Below, piece by piece: positions 38,680 to 47,630 of a stretch of 60,667 bases of DNA. The notes under the pieces were generated by a model, which worked only from the letters and a program-made list of their open reading frames with translations, was not told where the DNA came from and ran no database searches. Each line of letters opens with the position of its first letter. Positions within the stretch are counted from its first letter, which is position 1. The DNA is from an uncultured Bacteroidales bacterium (GTDB lineage Bacteria; Bacteroidota; Bacteroidia; Bacteroidales; P3). Position numbers and translations under genes: made by a program. The DNA is taken from the NCBI GenBank assembly GCA_944321885.1, contig CALUNB010000009.1, forward strand, positions 1-60,667, given 5' to 3'.

Positions 38680-39280
38680 ACGCTTGTCTTATGAAGGTCC
38701 TTATCCATGCGGGCATCAGTACTTCGTCTGCCAGCACATTCTCTTTTTGCTCTTTTTGAAGCACATTCCTAATTTGCTTGGCTATATCGTCCGTTACATT
38801 ATCTTTCCCTATTTCTTTCAAAGCAAACGTAACAAGCATTGCAAGAGGGTTTGTAAATGAGAGATTTTTGGGAGTCGTATATTTGAATTGTATAGAGCGA
38901 CCATTTCCAAGGCTTACCTTACGTGGTGCACCGTCAGTCAGATAAACTATATTCATGGGTACTTGGGTAGATATGCCCAATTTGTTCAGGGCATAAATGC
39001 CAGTCGGCACAATACGTGCCTTATCCCTACGGGCTATTGTCTCGGCAATTTGTTCGATGGATGGCATTAATATGCCCAGTCCTAAGACTGTATCAATCTC
39101 AGGATATGAATATATCCCCCTTGCAAGACGGAAGATGTCTCCTTTTGCAGTCAGTCGTTCAAGGCTTTTGCCCACAGCCTTCACTCCACCGTATGATGTA
39201 AAATCAGAAGGAAAGAAGATACTTCCTCTTCCCTTATTTTTAATCGCTGTAAAAATACTGTCTTCTATACTTGCCATCAC
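38672..39280 (-). CDS. AbiEi-type antitoxin (DUF6088 family)
   Basis: A 202-residue protein of the AbiEi group: N-terminal winged-helix region (IFFPSDFTSYGGVKAVGKSLERLTAKGDIFRLARGIYSYP, about 21-60) followed by the antitoxin domain (RIVPTGIYALNKLGISTQVPMNIVYLTDG). Members repress their own operon and neutralise the paired nucleotidyltransferase. Here the partner toxin at 38047-38679 has lost its C-terminus, leaving the antitoxin complete. A palindromic operator lies immediately upstream. Base composition is visibly more AT-rich than the housekeeping genes, in keeping with transfer. Confidence 0.88.
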   Translation of the reverse strand: MMASIEDSIFTAIKNKGRGSIFFPSDFTSYGGVKAVGKSLERLTAKGDIFRLARGIYSYPEIDTVLGLGILMPSIEQIAETIARRDKARIVPTGIYALNKLGISTQVPMNIVYLTDGAPRKVSLGNGRSIQFKYTTPKNLSFTNPLAMLVTFALKEIGKDNVTDDIAKQIRNVLQKEQKENVLADEVLMPAWIRTFIRQAYE

Positions 39281-39288
39281 ATTACATT

Positions 39289-39317
39289 TGTCGCAAAATT
39301 ATAAATTATTTGCGACA
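39289..39317 (-). promoter_or_regulatory. abiE operator overlapping the promoter -7 box
   Basis: TGTCGCAAA (39289-39297) and TTTGCGACA (39309-39317) form a perfect 9-bp inverted repeat about 9 bp ahead of the antitoxin start. TAATTTTG on the minus strand (39301-39294), a TAnnTTTG match, lies inside it, so a bound AbiEi would cover the promoter. Confidence 0.6.
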
Positions 39318-39518
39318 TCCCTAGAATTTGTGCAAAATATGAGGCTTTATTTGGCAGTACTTGCAGGGATGCCATTGTCCAACGAGCTCAATCGCAACAT
39401 TCACCTCCTAATTCTGCGTAAACAATGTGTAAACAAACGGTTTCAGTCAGAGTATTTAGTGAGTTTCATTGATGATGACGATTATTATTGTAAATCCCTA
39501 ATAACCAACAAAAATTTA

Positions 39519-39717
39519 GAAGCTGTTTAAATTTATTTAGGCCATCGGGAGGGGATTTTGAGGGATGGCGCGGCGTTTTTCAAAGGAGGATAGCCGAGCT
39601 ATCTGACGTGAAAAAGGCAAGCCAGAGCCGAAATAGCCCCCGATGGACAAACAAAATCCTGAAACCGGTTCCTGAAAGTTCATTTTTTCAGGATTGTAAA
39701 AAATTTTAAACAGCTTC
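39519..39717. mobile_element. MITE-like element, copy 2 (199 bp)
   Basis: Same terminal inverted repeats as copy 1 (GAAGCTGTTTAAATTT... and ...AAATTTTAAACAGCTTC), flanked by TTA on both sides (39516-39518, 39718-39720). It lacks the 80-bp internal insert of copy 1. The remaining part of the 39281-39743 gap is AT-rich and has no gene I can support. Confidence 0.75.
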
Positions 39718-39743
39718 TTACAATAATTAACTATCAAAGAAAA

Positions 39744-40733
39744 TCATTTCTGGAAACCGGTATCAACATCGGGATTGTCCTGATGATAATGCGTCCATAT
39801 GTCGGGGAAGTCCATGGCCACATAACGCCCCATATATTGGACATGCTTGAAGTCCCTCTTTTTGGGCAGATGCACCGGCTCCTGAATCAGTTCCAAGCAC
39901 TGTACCAGCAAGGGGCGGATTTCCTTCGGAATGCACCGGCTATTGTCAAACCGGTTGAAGTAACGGGCAAACGAGGGATAAACACTCAGACGGTCCAAAT
40001 ATTCCTGGATCCCTTCAAGCACCACGTTCCCTGACGAATCCACATGAACCCCCGTATAAATGACACCGTCTTTCAGAATCCACTCCCGGTACTGTTTCCG
40101 CAAACACAATACCGTTCGTTCCGTATATTTCTCGACCACTTGCCGGGAGGGGGGATCCCCATGCCAAAAATGCATTTCCCCATCCACCCAATAGTCGCAA
40201 AAACCCAGTAAGCAAAGGCCTCGTCCAGTCGGGCTGACCCACCCGAACTCCATGGGGGTCGCCTCCGGATCCTCCGGCCCGTAGTACACCCAACACGGGG
40301 TTACTATCGCATCCGCTCCCATATAGTGCGCCAAACAGGAGAACGAAGGGCATATCCGTTTCTCCAAACATGCCAACAAGGAATCCCTGTCCTGCTCCAG
40401 GTGTGAAAACGCCTCCAGATAAAAATTCCCGTACCAGCCCCCCACATGGATGTCCGACCAGCGTCCCCCCATGTTCTCGGCCGAAAGCCGGTCGGACTCG
40501 AAAGGCTGCAAGGAGTCGGCAAAGAGATAAATCCGCACGCAAGGCATAAAATCCCCAATCTGTGCCCGGGTTTGATACATCATGCCTCCCCGGCGTTTCT
40601 CTTTTTCAAATTCCTGCTCGACAAGACGGGCTATCTCCGGCAGTTTCCCTTCAAGAACCGCACCTACGTCTTGCCCCATTCCGCTGGTCATCACCATCCA
40701 TAGCAATAACCACGACATGATTGTTCTTTTCAT
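39744..40733 (-). CDS. Secreted protein of an unrecognised paralogous family, member A
   Basis: 329 residues with a signal peptide (cleavage after SGMG, about residue 20). I do not recognise a domain. The features shared with the other five complete members are an N-terminal helix (LPEIARLVEQEFEKE), a middle segment with IYLFADSLQP and W-rich strands, and a C-terminal block ILKDGVIYTGVHVD...YPSFARYFNRFDNSRCIP...R, ending in a short aromatic region (YMGRYVAMDFPDIW). It is last in transcription order. No lipobox, membrane helix after the signal, or T9SS sorting domain is visible, so a periplasmic or secreted location is likely. Confidence 0.75.
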   Translation of the reverse strand: MKRTIMSWLLLWMVMTSGMGQDVGAVLEGKLPEIARLVEQEFEKEKRRGGMMYQTRAQIGDFMPCVRIYLFADSLQPFESDRLSAENMGGRWSDIHVGGWYGNFYLEAFSHLEQDRDSLLACLEKRICPSFSCLAHYMGADAIVTPCWVYYGPEDPEATPMEFGWVSPTGRGLCLLGFCDYWVDGEMHFWHGDPPSRQVVEKYTERTVLCLRKQYREWILKDGVIYTGVHVDSSGNVVLEGIQEYLDRLSVYPSFARYFNRFDNSRCIPKEIRPLLVQCLELIQEPVHLPKKRDFKHVQYMGRYVAMDFPDIWTHYHQDNPDVDTGFQK

Positions 40734-40765
40734 TGCCTGTCTTTAATTCCCCATACTCAAGCGGC

Positions 40766-41797
40766 TCATTCCAAAGGGAACCTGTCCCTGGATTCCGGAT
40801 TGTCGGAAGCGGGGAAATCCCGCCAAGCAAACCGTCCAACATAAACCCAATCCTCCCAGAGCTTTTGGGAATTTTCCCTATAACCAATGACAAAGCGTCC
40901 GTTCGCAATACGTGTCCTCTGAGACGGACGGATGGAACGCCTGTTTTCAAGTCCGTTGAAATGCTTGGCAAAGGAAGGATACACCTTGTCCAGTTCTTCT
41001 TGCCACGGCACCAAACGAAGGCTGTCACCATCCAGTTCAAAGCCGCTATACATCACAGAGTCTTTTACATACAAAGTCCCAGCCCGCAGCTCCAAAATGG
41101 TCGGCTGCGTGTAATACAACCGGGTGTCGTTCCTTCGCCAACCCAATTTTTTGTGGTTTTTGAACCTCTCCGGATAAAGCAGTTTCCTCGTATTCGGTCT
41201 GAACCCGCTCCTATCCCACATCCATTCCTCCGGGTTCCAATATTTCAAGGTATCCCCGTAATACAAAAACGACAAATCCATGACGAAATCCGGTTCCAAC
41301 CAAGCGACAAAGAGCGAACGCTCATAGGAGCTTTGAACCTGCCGACCCACGTTCTCACTCTCCCTCCGAAGGCTTTGCAAGGAATCCAACAATTGCCGTT
41401 TGTCCAAACCGGCGAAATATCCCCGCTCGTAATGTCGAAGTATCGTCCTGTGTTCATTCCAGCGGCACAAGAGTTCTTGTACATCCAAACGGGCCTCCTC
41501 TTTCCACGCCCCGTCCCCGATAAAAGCATAAACTTGATAAGCTGGACAATAAGTCTTCGCCTCACCGTATCCATAATGCGAAATATCATGCTTCCAATCG
41601 CGTGTTCCCCAATCCAAACTGTCGAGCATGAAGTCAGGCCAAGCAGGCAAAGTGTCCGGCAAACCACCCGCCACACCCTTTTGCGCCCACATCTCTTGGC
41701 GCAAGGTTCCCGTCAAGGCATAGAGTTTCTCCAACAAGCATTGCCCGGAGGCAAGCAGCGGAAAGCCACAAAGAATCATGCAAAACAAAATCTTCAT
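40766..41797 (-). CDS. Secreted protein of the same family, member B
   Basis: 343 residues from 41797; signal peptide MKILFCMILCGFPLLASG. Closest to member D: the first 70 residues and the block DSVMYSGFELDGDSLRLVPW...YPSFAKHFNGLENRRSIRPSQRTRI are nearly identical at the DNA level, while the middle differs. The C-terminus NPESRDRFPLE also resembles D. The gene ends 33 bp before member A and begins 13 bp after the member C stop. The open frame continues upstream of 41797 without coding signs. Confidence 0.75.
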   Translation of the reverse strand: MKILFCMILCGFPLLASGQCLLEKLYALTGTLRQEMWAQKGVAGGLPDTLPAWPDFMLDSLDWGTRDWKHDISHYGYGEAKTYCPAYQVYAFIGDGAWKEEARLDVQELLCRWNEHRTILRHYERGYFAGLDKRQLLDSLQSLRRESENVGRQVQSSYERSLFVAWLEPDFVMDLSFLYYGDTLKYWNPEEWMWDRSGFRPNTRKLLYPERFKNHKKLGWRRNDTRLYYTQPTILELRAGTLYVKDSVMYSGFELDGDSLRLVPWQEELDKVYPSFAKHFNGLENRRSIRPSQRTRIANGRFVIGYRENSQKLWEDWVYVGRFAWRDFPASDNPESRDRFPLE

Positions 41798-41810
41798 ACT
41801 TCGAATCCGG

Positions 41811-42788
41811 TTACTTCTCATCCTTTTCTTCTTTTTGAACCTTTTCTTCTGCAAGCTTGACAAGATACCCCACAGGAAAAGGATAATCCTCATAAACCAC
41901 AGACCAATCCGGACTCGGAAATCCCATCAGGAAATACAGACCTCCGTACCGGAATTTCCGCCTTTCTTTCCTTGTCACCCTACGTTGCGCCGAATCCTCC
42001 CTCCAAGCCAGGATGGATGCGATGCGGGAACGGATGCTGGACGGTATGCATTGGCCGGTATCCAAACCATTGAAATAACGAGCAAAGGAAGGATAGACCC
42101 GCAAACTATCCATGTAGGCTTGAATCCCCAACAAAACCAACGAGTCGCGAACATCCAGCATGGCACCGGTATAAATGGAACCATCTTTCAGAAGCCAGCC
42201 TCTTCTCGATTCAAGACATGCAACAGGAGGCTCGCTTGTTCCATCCTGCCAAAAGGGAACAACCTTCATTTTGCACCAATTCCATTCTATCGGAACGCCT
42301 GTGGAATCCAGCACGCTGTAATAGACAAATGCCGGATATAGGATAGCATCGGGTCGCAAGAAAGCAATCAGAAACCGCCAAATTTGATTCTGAATCAATG
42401 TATTCCCGCTCGCAAACCGATTCTTTAAGCACATACGCAAAGAATCCTTGGCTTGACTTGGGGCAAGTTTTGGTTTGCGATAAATGGGATCACAAACAGC
42501 CCCTATATAGGCATCCGTCCAACATTTTGCAATTTTTTCTCCCGACAAAAAAGCCGAAGTGTCCGGCTGCATACTATCCGCAAAAAAGTAGACTCTCATC
42601 GAAGGAATATACCGGCTTGGCATCTTATCCTCCGGGTAGGCCACATACCTGCGGTTGTCAAAGGCTTGACGCTCGAATTTCGCAACAATTTGGTTCTCCA
42701 TGCCACCAAGCACTAATTCAACATCCTGAGCTTCAAGCAATCGAAGACAAGAGGCCATAAACAAGGCAAAAACGAAACTTGTTTTCAT
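41811..42788 (-). CDS. Secreted protein of the same family, member C
   Basis: 325 residues from 42788 with signal peptide MKTSFVFALFMASCLRLLEAQ. Family blocks: VYFFADSMQPDTSAFLSGEK, LKDGSIYTGAMLD, VYPSFARYFNGLDTGQCIPSSIRSRI. It resembles member A more than B or D. The C-terminus ends in a Lys/Glu-rich tail (LAEEKVQKEEKDEK) that the others lack. It starts 53 bp after the stop of member D. Confidence 0.75.
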   Translation of the reverse strand: MKTSFVFALFMASCLRLLEAQDVELVLGGMENQIVAKFERQAFDNRRYVAYPEDKMPSRYIPSMRVYFFADSMQPDTSAFLSGEKIAKCWTDAYIGAVCDPIYRKPKLAPSQAKDSLRMCLKNRFASGNTLIQNQIWRFLIAFLRPDAILYPAFVYYSVLDSTGVPIEWNWCKMKVVPFWQDGTSEPPVACLESRRGWLLKDGSIYTGAMLDVRDSLVLLGIQAYMDSLRVYPSFARYFNGLDTGQCIPSSIRSRIASILAWREDSAQRRVTRKERRKFRYGGLYFLMGFPSPDWSVVYEDYPFPVGYLVKLAEEKVQKEEKDEK

Positions 42789-42840
42789 CACAATCACTCA
42801 TCAAATTCGTAACAGCCACCACTCCAACTACAAAACGGAC

Positions 42841-43914
42841 TTATTCCAAAGGGAACCAGTCCTTGGTATCGGGATCATCGGAAAACGGAAAATAATAACA
42901 CCGCATCAGCCCGTTATACCGCATTTGTTCAAGCATGTCCTGGGGTATGGAGCCAGAATAGCCCAAGGAAAAAGGAATCCACCGTACAATACGTGTCCTT
43001 TGAGAAGGACGGATGGAACGCCAATTTTCAAGGCCGTTGAAATGCTTGGCAAAGGAGGGATACACCTTGTCCAGTTCTTCTTGCCACGGCACCAACCGAA
43101 GGCTGTCACCTTTCAGTTCAAAGCCGCTATACATCACAGAGTCTTTTACATACAAAAGACCTGACTTCATTTCCAAAACGGTTGGTTCCGTGTAACAGCG
43201 CCTTCGCCAACGCCTGCCTTTCCGGCCCTCAGGCGGTTCCGGACACAGCAATTCCATGGTATCTCCACCAAAAGGAATATCACTCTGGCTCTCCCACTCT
43301 GCACGTGTCCAAACCATCACAACGGAATCGCCTTGATAAATCTTCAAACTATCCCCTACCTGCGCATATTTGTCCCAGCGCCAATCTTCCGGATTCATGT
43401 ACCTGACGGAATCCCCATAATACAAAAAGGAAAGCTCCATCATGAAATCCGGTTCCAGCCAGGCCACAAAAAGGGGATGCCTATATTCCCTCTCCTGCAT
43501 GGAGTCCAGTAATTGCTGCTTGTCCAAACCGGAAAAATAACCCCGCTCGTAATACTGGAGTTCCGTCCTGTGTTCATTCCAGCGGCACAAGAGTTCTTGT
43601 ACATCCAAACGGGCCTTATCTTGTCCCGCCCCATCCCCGATAAAAGCATAAACCTGATAAAAAGGACAATATGTCTTCGCCACACCATGTTTGTAATGCC
43701 AATCTTTCCAATCATAGCTTCCTCCCCAATCCAAACTGTCGAGCATGAAGTCAGGCCAAGCAGGCAAGGTGTCCGGCAAAACACCCGTCACACCCTTTTG
43801 CGCCCACATCTCTTGGCGCAAGGTTCCCGTCAAGGCATAGAGTTTCTCCAACAAGCATTGCCCGGTGGCAAGCAGCGGAAAGCCACAAAGAATCATGCAA
43901 AACAGAATCTTCAT
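42841..43914 (-). CDS. Secreted protein of the same family, member D
   Basis: 357 residues from 43914; signal peptide MKILFCMILCGFPLLATG, differing from member B at one residue. N- and C-terminal parts match B closely, but the central 100 residues are different and longer (DSLKIYQGDSVVMVWTRAEW...), which gives the gene a mosaic look. The end DPDTKDWFPLE again parallels B. The start is 17 bp from the stop of member E. Confidence 0.75.
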   Translation of the reverse strand: MKILFCMILCGFPLLATGQCLLEKLYALTGTLRQEMWAQKGVTGVLPDTLPAWPDFMLDSLDWGGSYDWKDWHYKHGVAKTYCPFYQVYAFIGDGAGQDKARLDVQELLCRWNEHRTELQYYERGYFSGLDKQQLLDSMQEREYRHPLFVAWLEPDFMMELSFLYYGDSVRYMNPEDWRWDKYAQVGDSLKIYQGDSVVMVWTRAEWESQSDIPFGGDTMELLCPEPPEGRKGRRWRRRCYTEPTVLEMKSGLLYVKDSVMYSGFELKGDSLRLVPWQEELDKVYPSFAKHFNGLENWRSIRPSQRTRIVRWIPFSLGYSGSIPQDMLEQMRYNGLMRCYYFPFSDDPDTKDWFPLE

Positions 43915-43931
43915 ACTTCTGGTTTTGAATG

Positions 43932-44954
43932 TCAAAAGCATTTGAAAAAGAGTTCCTCGCCTTTCTTAGGTAACCCGTTATTACAATTCCAAAGGTTATA
44001 AGATTTCGCTTGGGATTTGGACCTTCTCGGTCGCGTTTTTTCTCCTTTTTTATAGGGCTTATAGAACGGATAACCCAAAAACCACTGCAAAGGAAGATGC
44101 TCGTTGCAAATTTCTATCACGCTTTTTCTCCGGATATCGAGCGGAACACTGCTTTCCGATGTCCTGGAATTAAGCCACCGCGCAAAAGCCGTATCGACTT
44201 GAGCCAACTCCTCGTCGAGAGAAAAAAGTTTCAACTTGCCTTCCGCATCAAGACCAATCCCGGTATAAATGGAATCGTTCCGCAAAAACCAAACCTCGGA
44301 GTATCCAGTCATTCCAAGACTCTGTACCTTCCCTTCCATCTCAAAGCCAACACCATATATGAAAAATGGATTAAAGATGGCATCCGGCTCCATAAAACGG
44401 CACACCCACGAGCGGAAGGCGGATACGTCACAACGCAAACCACAAAACAGCGGACCAAATTCATATCGACTGTCCGCTTTCGACAAAAAACGCACCAAAG
44501 AATCTTCCGCCTCTTTTCGAGTACAAGCAGCCTTCGGCACAAGAGGATAACCATCGCAAAGCATGAACTGGTTCCACTCCGAAAAAATCCTTTCTCTGTC
44601 CAATGTGTCCGCCTGGATGGGATTCCGGAATTCGGAGAAAAGGAATAAACCGAACCATGGCACCTTCTCGTCTTCATTCCAAAAAGATTCAAGAAAGGTA
44701 ACCTCGGCACAGTCGTTTTGCCGCCCTCTCGATGGCTTTTCCGGGGCTTCCACCCCGTTCCTCAAACAAAGGCCCTTTATGGTATCTGCGGGCATCAAGT
44801 ACACGGGGGTGGTATCTCCAGGATAAATAAACACCTCTGCGGTGGCAAAAGCCTTGATAACTTCCAACCTGGAAGTCAATTTCTCCGGTAACCGTTGGGC
44901 ATAGGTCACATGACACAACAGGACAAGACCTAAAATCAAAAACTTCTTTTTCAT
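43932..44954 (-). CDS. Secreted protein of the same family, member E
   Basis: 340 residues from 44954 with signal peptide MKKKFLILGLVLLCHVTYAQ. More distant than A-D, but the order of blocks is the same: FLRNDSIYTGIGLDAEGKLKLFSL, then TAFARWLNSRTSESSVPLDIRR. Near the middle it has PWFGLFLFSEFRNPIQADTLDRERIFSEWNQF, which is closest to member F. Ends in a Lys/Arg-rich tail. A longer frame to 45023 overlaps member F and is rejected. Confidence 0.72.
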   Translation of the reverse strand: MKKKFLILGLVLLCHVTYAQRLPEKLTSRLEVIKAFATAEVFIYPGDTTPVYLMPADTIKGLCLRNGVEAPEKPSRGRQNDCAEVTFLESFWNEDEKVPWFGLFLFSEFRNPIQADTLDRERIFSEWNQFMLCDGYPLVPKAACTRKEAEDSLVRFLSKADSRYEFGPLFCGLRCDVSAFRSWVCRFMEPDAIFNPFFIYGVGFEMEGKVQSLGMTGYSEVWFLRNDSIYTGIGLDAEGKLKLFSLDEELAQVDTAFARWLNSRTSESSVPLDIRRKSVIEICNEHLPLQWFLGYPFYKPYKKGEKTRPRRSKSQAKSYNLWNCNNGLPKKGEELFFKCF

Positions 44955-44995
44955 TGGATAATTCATACAAGACAGGAAATTCATAACCAAACAAA

Positions 44996-45952
44996 TCACC
45001 GGCAAGCCTGTGAATGCCTCCAAGGCATCTCAAACTGGACAATCATCCTACCTTTCGTTTCCGTTTTCCTCCTGGCACGGGAGTCGGGCATCCAATACCA
45101 ATTAGCTGCCAAGGCCATACGCTTGCGCTCGGACTCAGGGATGAAATTCTCACCCGTCAAACTATTCAAACGCGCCACAAAAGAAGGGCAAATAGCATCC
45201 AAAAAAGTCTGAACCGGGTTTACTGTCTTTTCAAAATCCCCCGAATTGGAAAGATTGACAGCAAACAAAGAGTCGCCTTTCAATACCAGCCACCATTCCG
45301 AGACAGGAGTCACTATCAATGTTGGATCCTCCAAGACAAAAGGATACCGGTTTTTTCGTCCTTTTTTCCCCACAACAGGTTTCCGCAATGCCACAGGCAT
45401 CGGCTTCGGCCTCGAAGAAGCATTCCACCAACTATAATCCTCCGGATTCCAATAATTCACGGAATCACCAAAATACAAAAAATAAAAACGAAAGATAGCA
45501 TCCGGGGCAAATTCCTGTATGGCAATTTTGGCAGGATTCCACTTCGAGACGATAGCGGAAGTATTTTCTGAAATCAGTTGCAAGGAGTCAGCATGAAGGA
45601 TTGAATCCCAATACACACGTTCATACATAGACCAGCATGCGTCATCCCCTGGCATGGACATGTACACGAACCTGCACCACTCGGACAAGAAACGGGCTTC
45701 AGAAAGTGTTGAATCCCCGTTGGGATTCCTGCATTCAGGAAAAAGGAACAACTCCAAGTATGGCACGTAATGGGAAATCCTTCCTCTATATCCCGAACCA
45801 TCACACTGGGAATTTATCGAATCGGCATAGGCTTTCATGGCAGGCAATGCCTGTTTCAGCCGGACATTCAGCGGCTGGGCATAAACATCCATTCCAAGGG
45901 AAAACACAATTGGCAATAGCCATTTGACGCTCAAGCACAGCCTCTTTCTCAT
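44996..45952 (-). CDS. Secreted protein of the same family, member F (first in the array)
   Basis: 318 residues with signal peptide MRKRLCLSVKWLLPIVFSLGMDVYAQ. Blocks in order: LELFLFPECRNPNGDSTLSEARFLSEWCRF, a segment FGDSVNYWNPEDYSWWN shared with B and D (YYGDTLKYWNPEEWMWD), LVLKGDSLFAVNL, and CPSFVARLNSLTGENFIPESERKRM. It is the first gene of the leftward array and has the only promoter-like sequence in front of the array, so the six genes, spaced 13-53 bp apart, are probably one transcript. Confidence 0.74.
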   Translation of the reverse strand: MRKRLCLSVKWLLPIVFSLGMDVYAQPLNVRLKQALPAMKAYADSINSQCDGSGYRGRISHYVPYLELFLFPECRNPNGDSTLSEARFLSEWCRFVYMSMPGDDACWSMYERVYWDSILHADSLQLISENTSAIVSKWNPAKIAIQEFAPDAIFRFYFLYFGDSVNYWNPEDYSWWNASSRPKPMPVALRKPVVGKKGRKNRYPFVLEDPTLIVTPVSEWWLVLKGDSLFAVNLSNSGDFEKTVNPVQTFLDAICPSFVARLNSLTGENFIPESERKRMALAANWYWMPDSRARRKTETKGRMIVQFEMPWRHSQACR

Positions 45953-46004
45953 TTTTCTATAAGCAATATTCCCTACGTATAGTTTCGATATGCTGCTAAT
46001 TATT

Positions 46005-46012
46005 CAAACCTA
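46005..46012 (-). promoter_or_regulatory. Promoter -7 box for the six-gene secreted-protein array
   Basis: TAGGTTTG on the minus strand matches TAnnTTTG and lies about 53 bases ahead of the member F start codon. The -33 region is poor. The remainder of the 219-bp gap to rluD shows no gene. Confidence 0.4.
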
Positions 46013-46171
46013 TCTTTCCTACCCATTTCACGAGGTAAATTTAAACATATTTCCTGAATATCAACGACAAGAGCTGTTAAGAAATCATTTCTCCGGCCCC
46101 GCCACCAAGCCGCGAACAAGGATGGCTCCAAGCACCTACACAAAGCCCGGAGAACCACCCTCCCCGCAACC

Positions 46172-47518
46172 TTATTTCTTCAAGTTCATCAACTTTTCCT
46201 TCTCCCGCAGTTCCTTCGCCGTCAAGGCAACTTCCTCTTCGAGCTCCCGGTTCTTGCTGTAAATCCGCCATTTTTCCAAAACCGACTCCATGTCGGCCGG
46301 CATCGGGCTCTCGAAATGCAAACGCTGCCCGGTCCGAGGATGTACGAAACCCAAAGTGGCCGCATGCAGAGCCTGCCGGGGCAAAAGGGAAAAACAATTC
46401 TCCACGAACTGCTTGTACTTGCTGAACGTGGTTCCTTTCAAAATGCGGTCGCCCCCGTAAGCGGCATCATTGAACAAAGGATGCTTGATATACCGCATAT
46501 GGCAACGAATCTGGTGGGTCCGCCCCGTTTCCAGAATGCAATCCACCAAGGTCACGTACCCGAAACGCTCCCTGACCTTGTAATGGGTCACGGCATGCTT
46601 CCCCTTGTCCCCCTCCGGATACACCGCCATCACTTTGCGGTCCTGCACGCTACGGGCGATATTCCCGGTAATCGTCCCCTCCTCTTCGGGGAAATTTCCC
46701 CAAACCAAGGCACGGTAACAACGTTCGGTCGTATGCTCGAAAAACTGCTTGGCAAGATAGGTCTGGGCCTCCTCGGTCTTGGCCACCAACAGCAAACCGG
46801 AAGTATCCTTGTCGATACGATGCACCAAATAAGGCTTTTCCCCTTTGAGATGGTACATCAAGGCGTTGACCAAGGTGCCGGTGAAATTGCCGAAACCCGG
46901 ATGAACCACCATGCCCGGCGCCTTGTCCACCACCAACAAATCCGCATCCTCGTACACGATATCCACGGGAATGTTTTCCGGAGCCAAATCCACATGCTGG
47001 GGCGGATTGGGCAAAACCAAGCTTACCACATCGCCCGGCTTGACCTTGTAATTCGATTTTTCCGCCTTGCCGTTGACAAGGATGTTTCCTGCCTTGGCCG
47101 CATTCTGGATCCGGTTCCGCGCCGTTTTCTGCAAACGGTCCACCAAGAATTTGTCCAGACGCAAAGGTGCCTGTCCGGGGTCGGCTTGGACCCGGAAATG
47201 CTCGTACAAGCCTTGAGCCTCTTCATCTTCCTCGTCCACCGCCTCGTCTTCGCTTATCTCTTCCATGACCGCATCCACCCCGCCTCCCGGCAAAGACTCC
47301 GTCAAAGGTTCTTCCATGGCTTTCGCCAAAAATTCATCTGCTTTTTCCAAAAACATTCCTTCCGGACCCGTTTTCCTCCCCGACACCGCTTGCGCCCCAT
47401 CATCCGGACCGGCTTCCGCTGCCGTCCGAGGCTCTTCCATAAACAAATCCGAACCTTCCATCTTGTCCACTTCCTTCTCCGTATTCTTCTCCATCCTTGC
47501 TATCTTTTCCTTAACCAA
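46172..47518 (-). CDS. rluD: RluD-type 23S rRNA pseudouridine synthase with acidic N-terminal extension
   Basis: RluA/RluD family enzyme that makes pseudouridines in 23S rRNA helix 69. An S4 RNA-binding domain (RLDKFLVDRLQKTARNRIQNAAKAGNILVNGK, about 120-150) precedes the catalytic domain with HRIDKDTSGLLLVAK, where the Asp is the nucleophile. Before the S4 domain lie about 110 acidic residues (Glu/Asp/Pro-rich), not part of the normal 230-350-residue family. Start is uncertain: ATGs at 47518, 47494 and within the extension are all possible. A PASTA protein gene follows upstream, as in other Bacteroidota. Confidence 0.9.
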   Translation of the reverse strand: MVKEKIARMEKNTEKEVDKMEGSDLFMEEPRTAAEAGPDDGAQAVSGRKTGPEGMFLEKADEFLAKAMEEPLTESLPGGGVDAVMEEISEDEAVDEEDEEAQGLYEHFRVQADPGQAPLRLDKFLVDRLQKTARNRIQNAAKAGNILVNGKAEKSNYKVKPGDVVSLVLPNPPQHVDLAPENIPVDIVYEDADLLVVDKAPGMVVHPGFGNFTGTLVNALMYHLKGEKPYLVHRIDKDTSGLLLVAKTEEAQTYLAKQFFEHTTERCYRALVWGNFPEEEGTITGNIARSVQDRKVMAVYPEGDKGKHAVTHYKVRERFGYVTLVDCILETGRTHQIRCHMRYIKHPLFNDAAYGGDRILKGTTFSKYKQFVENCFSLLPRQALHAATLGFVHPRTGQRLHFESPMPADMESVLEKWRIYSKNRELEEEVALTAKELREKEKLMNLKK

Positions 47519-47630
47519 GCCACGCTACCTGCCAACACTTCCAATCTTTCACACAGCACACTTCACCTCAACACGATACACCAGTTCCCATCATTCCCGA
47601 CTCTCCGCTCCGTTCCGGAAACCCGCATTC

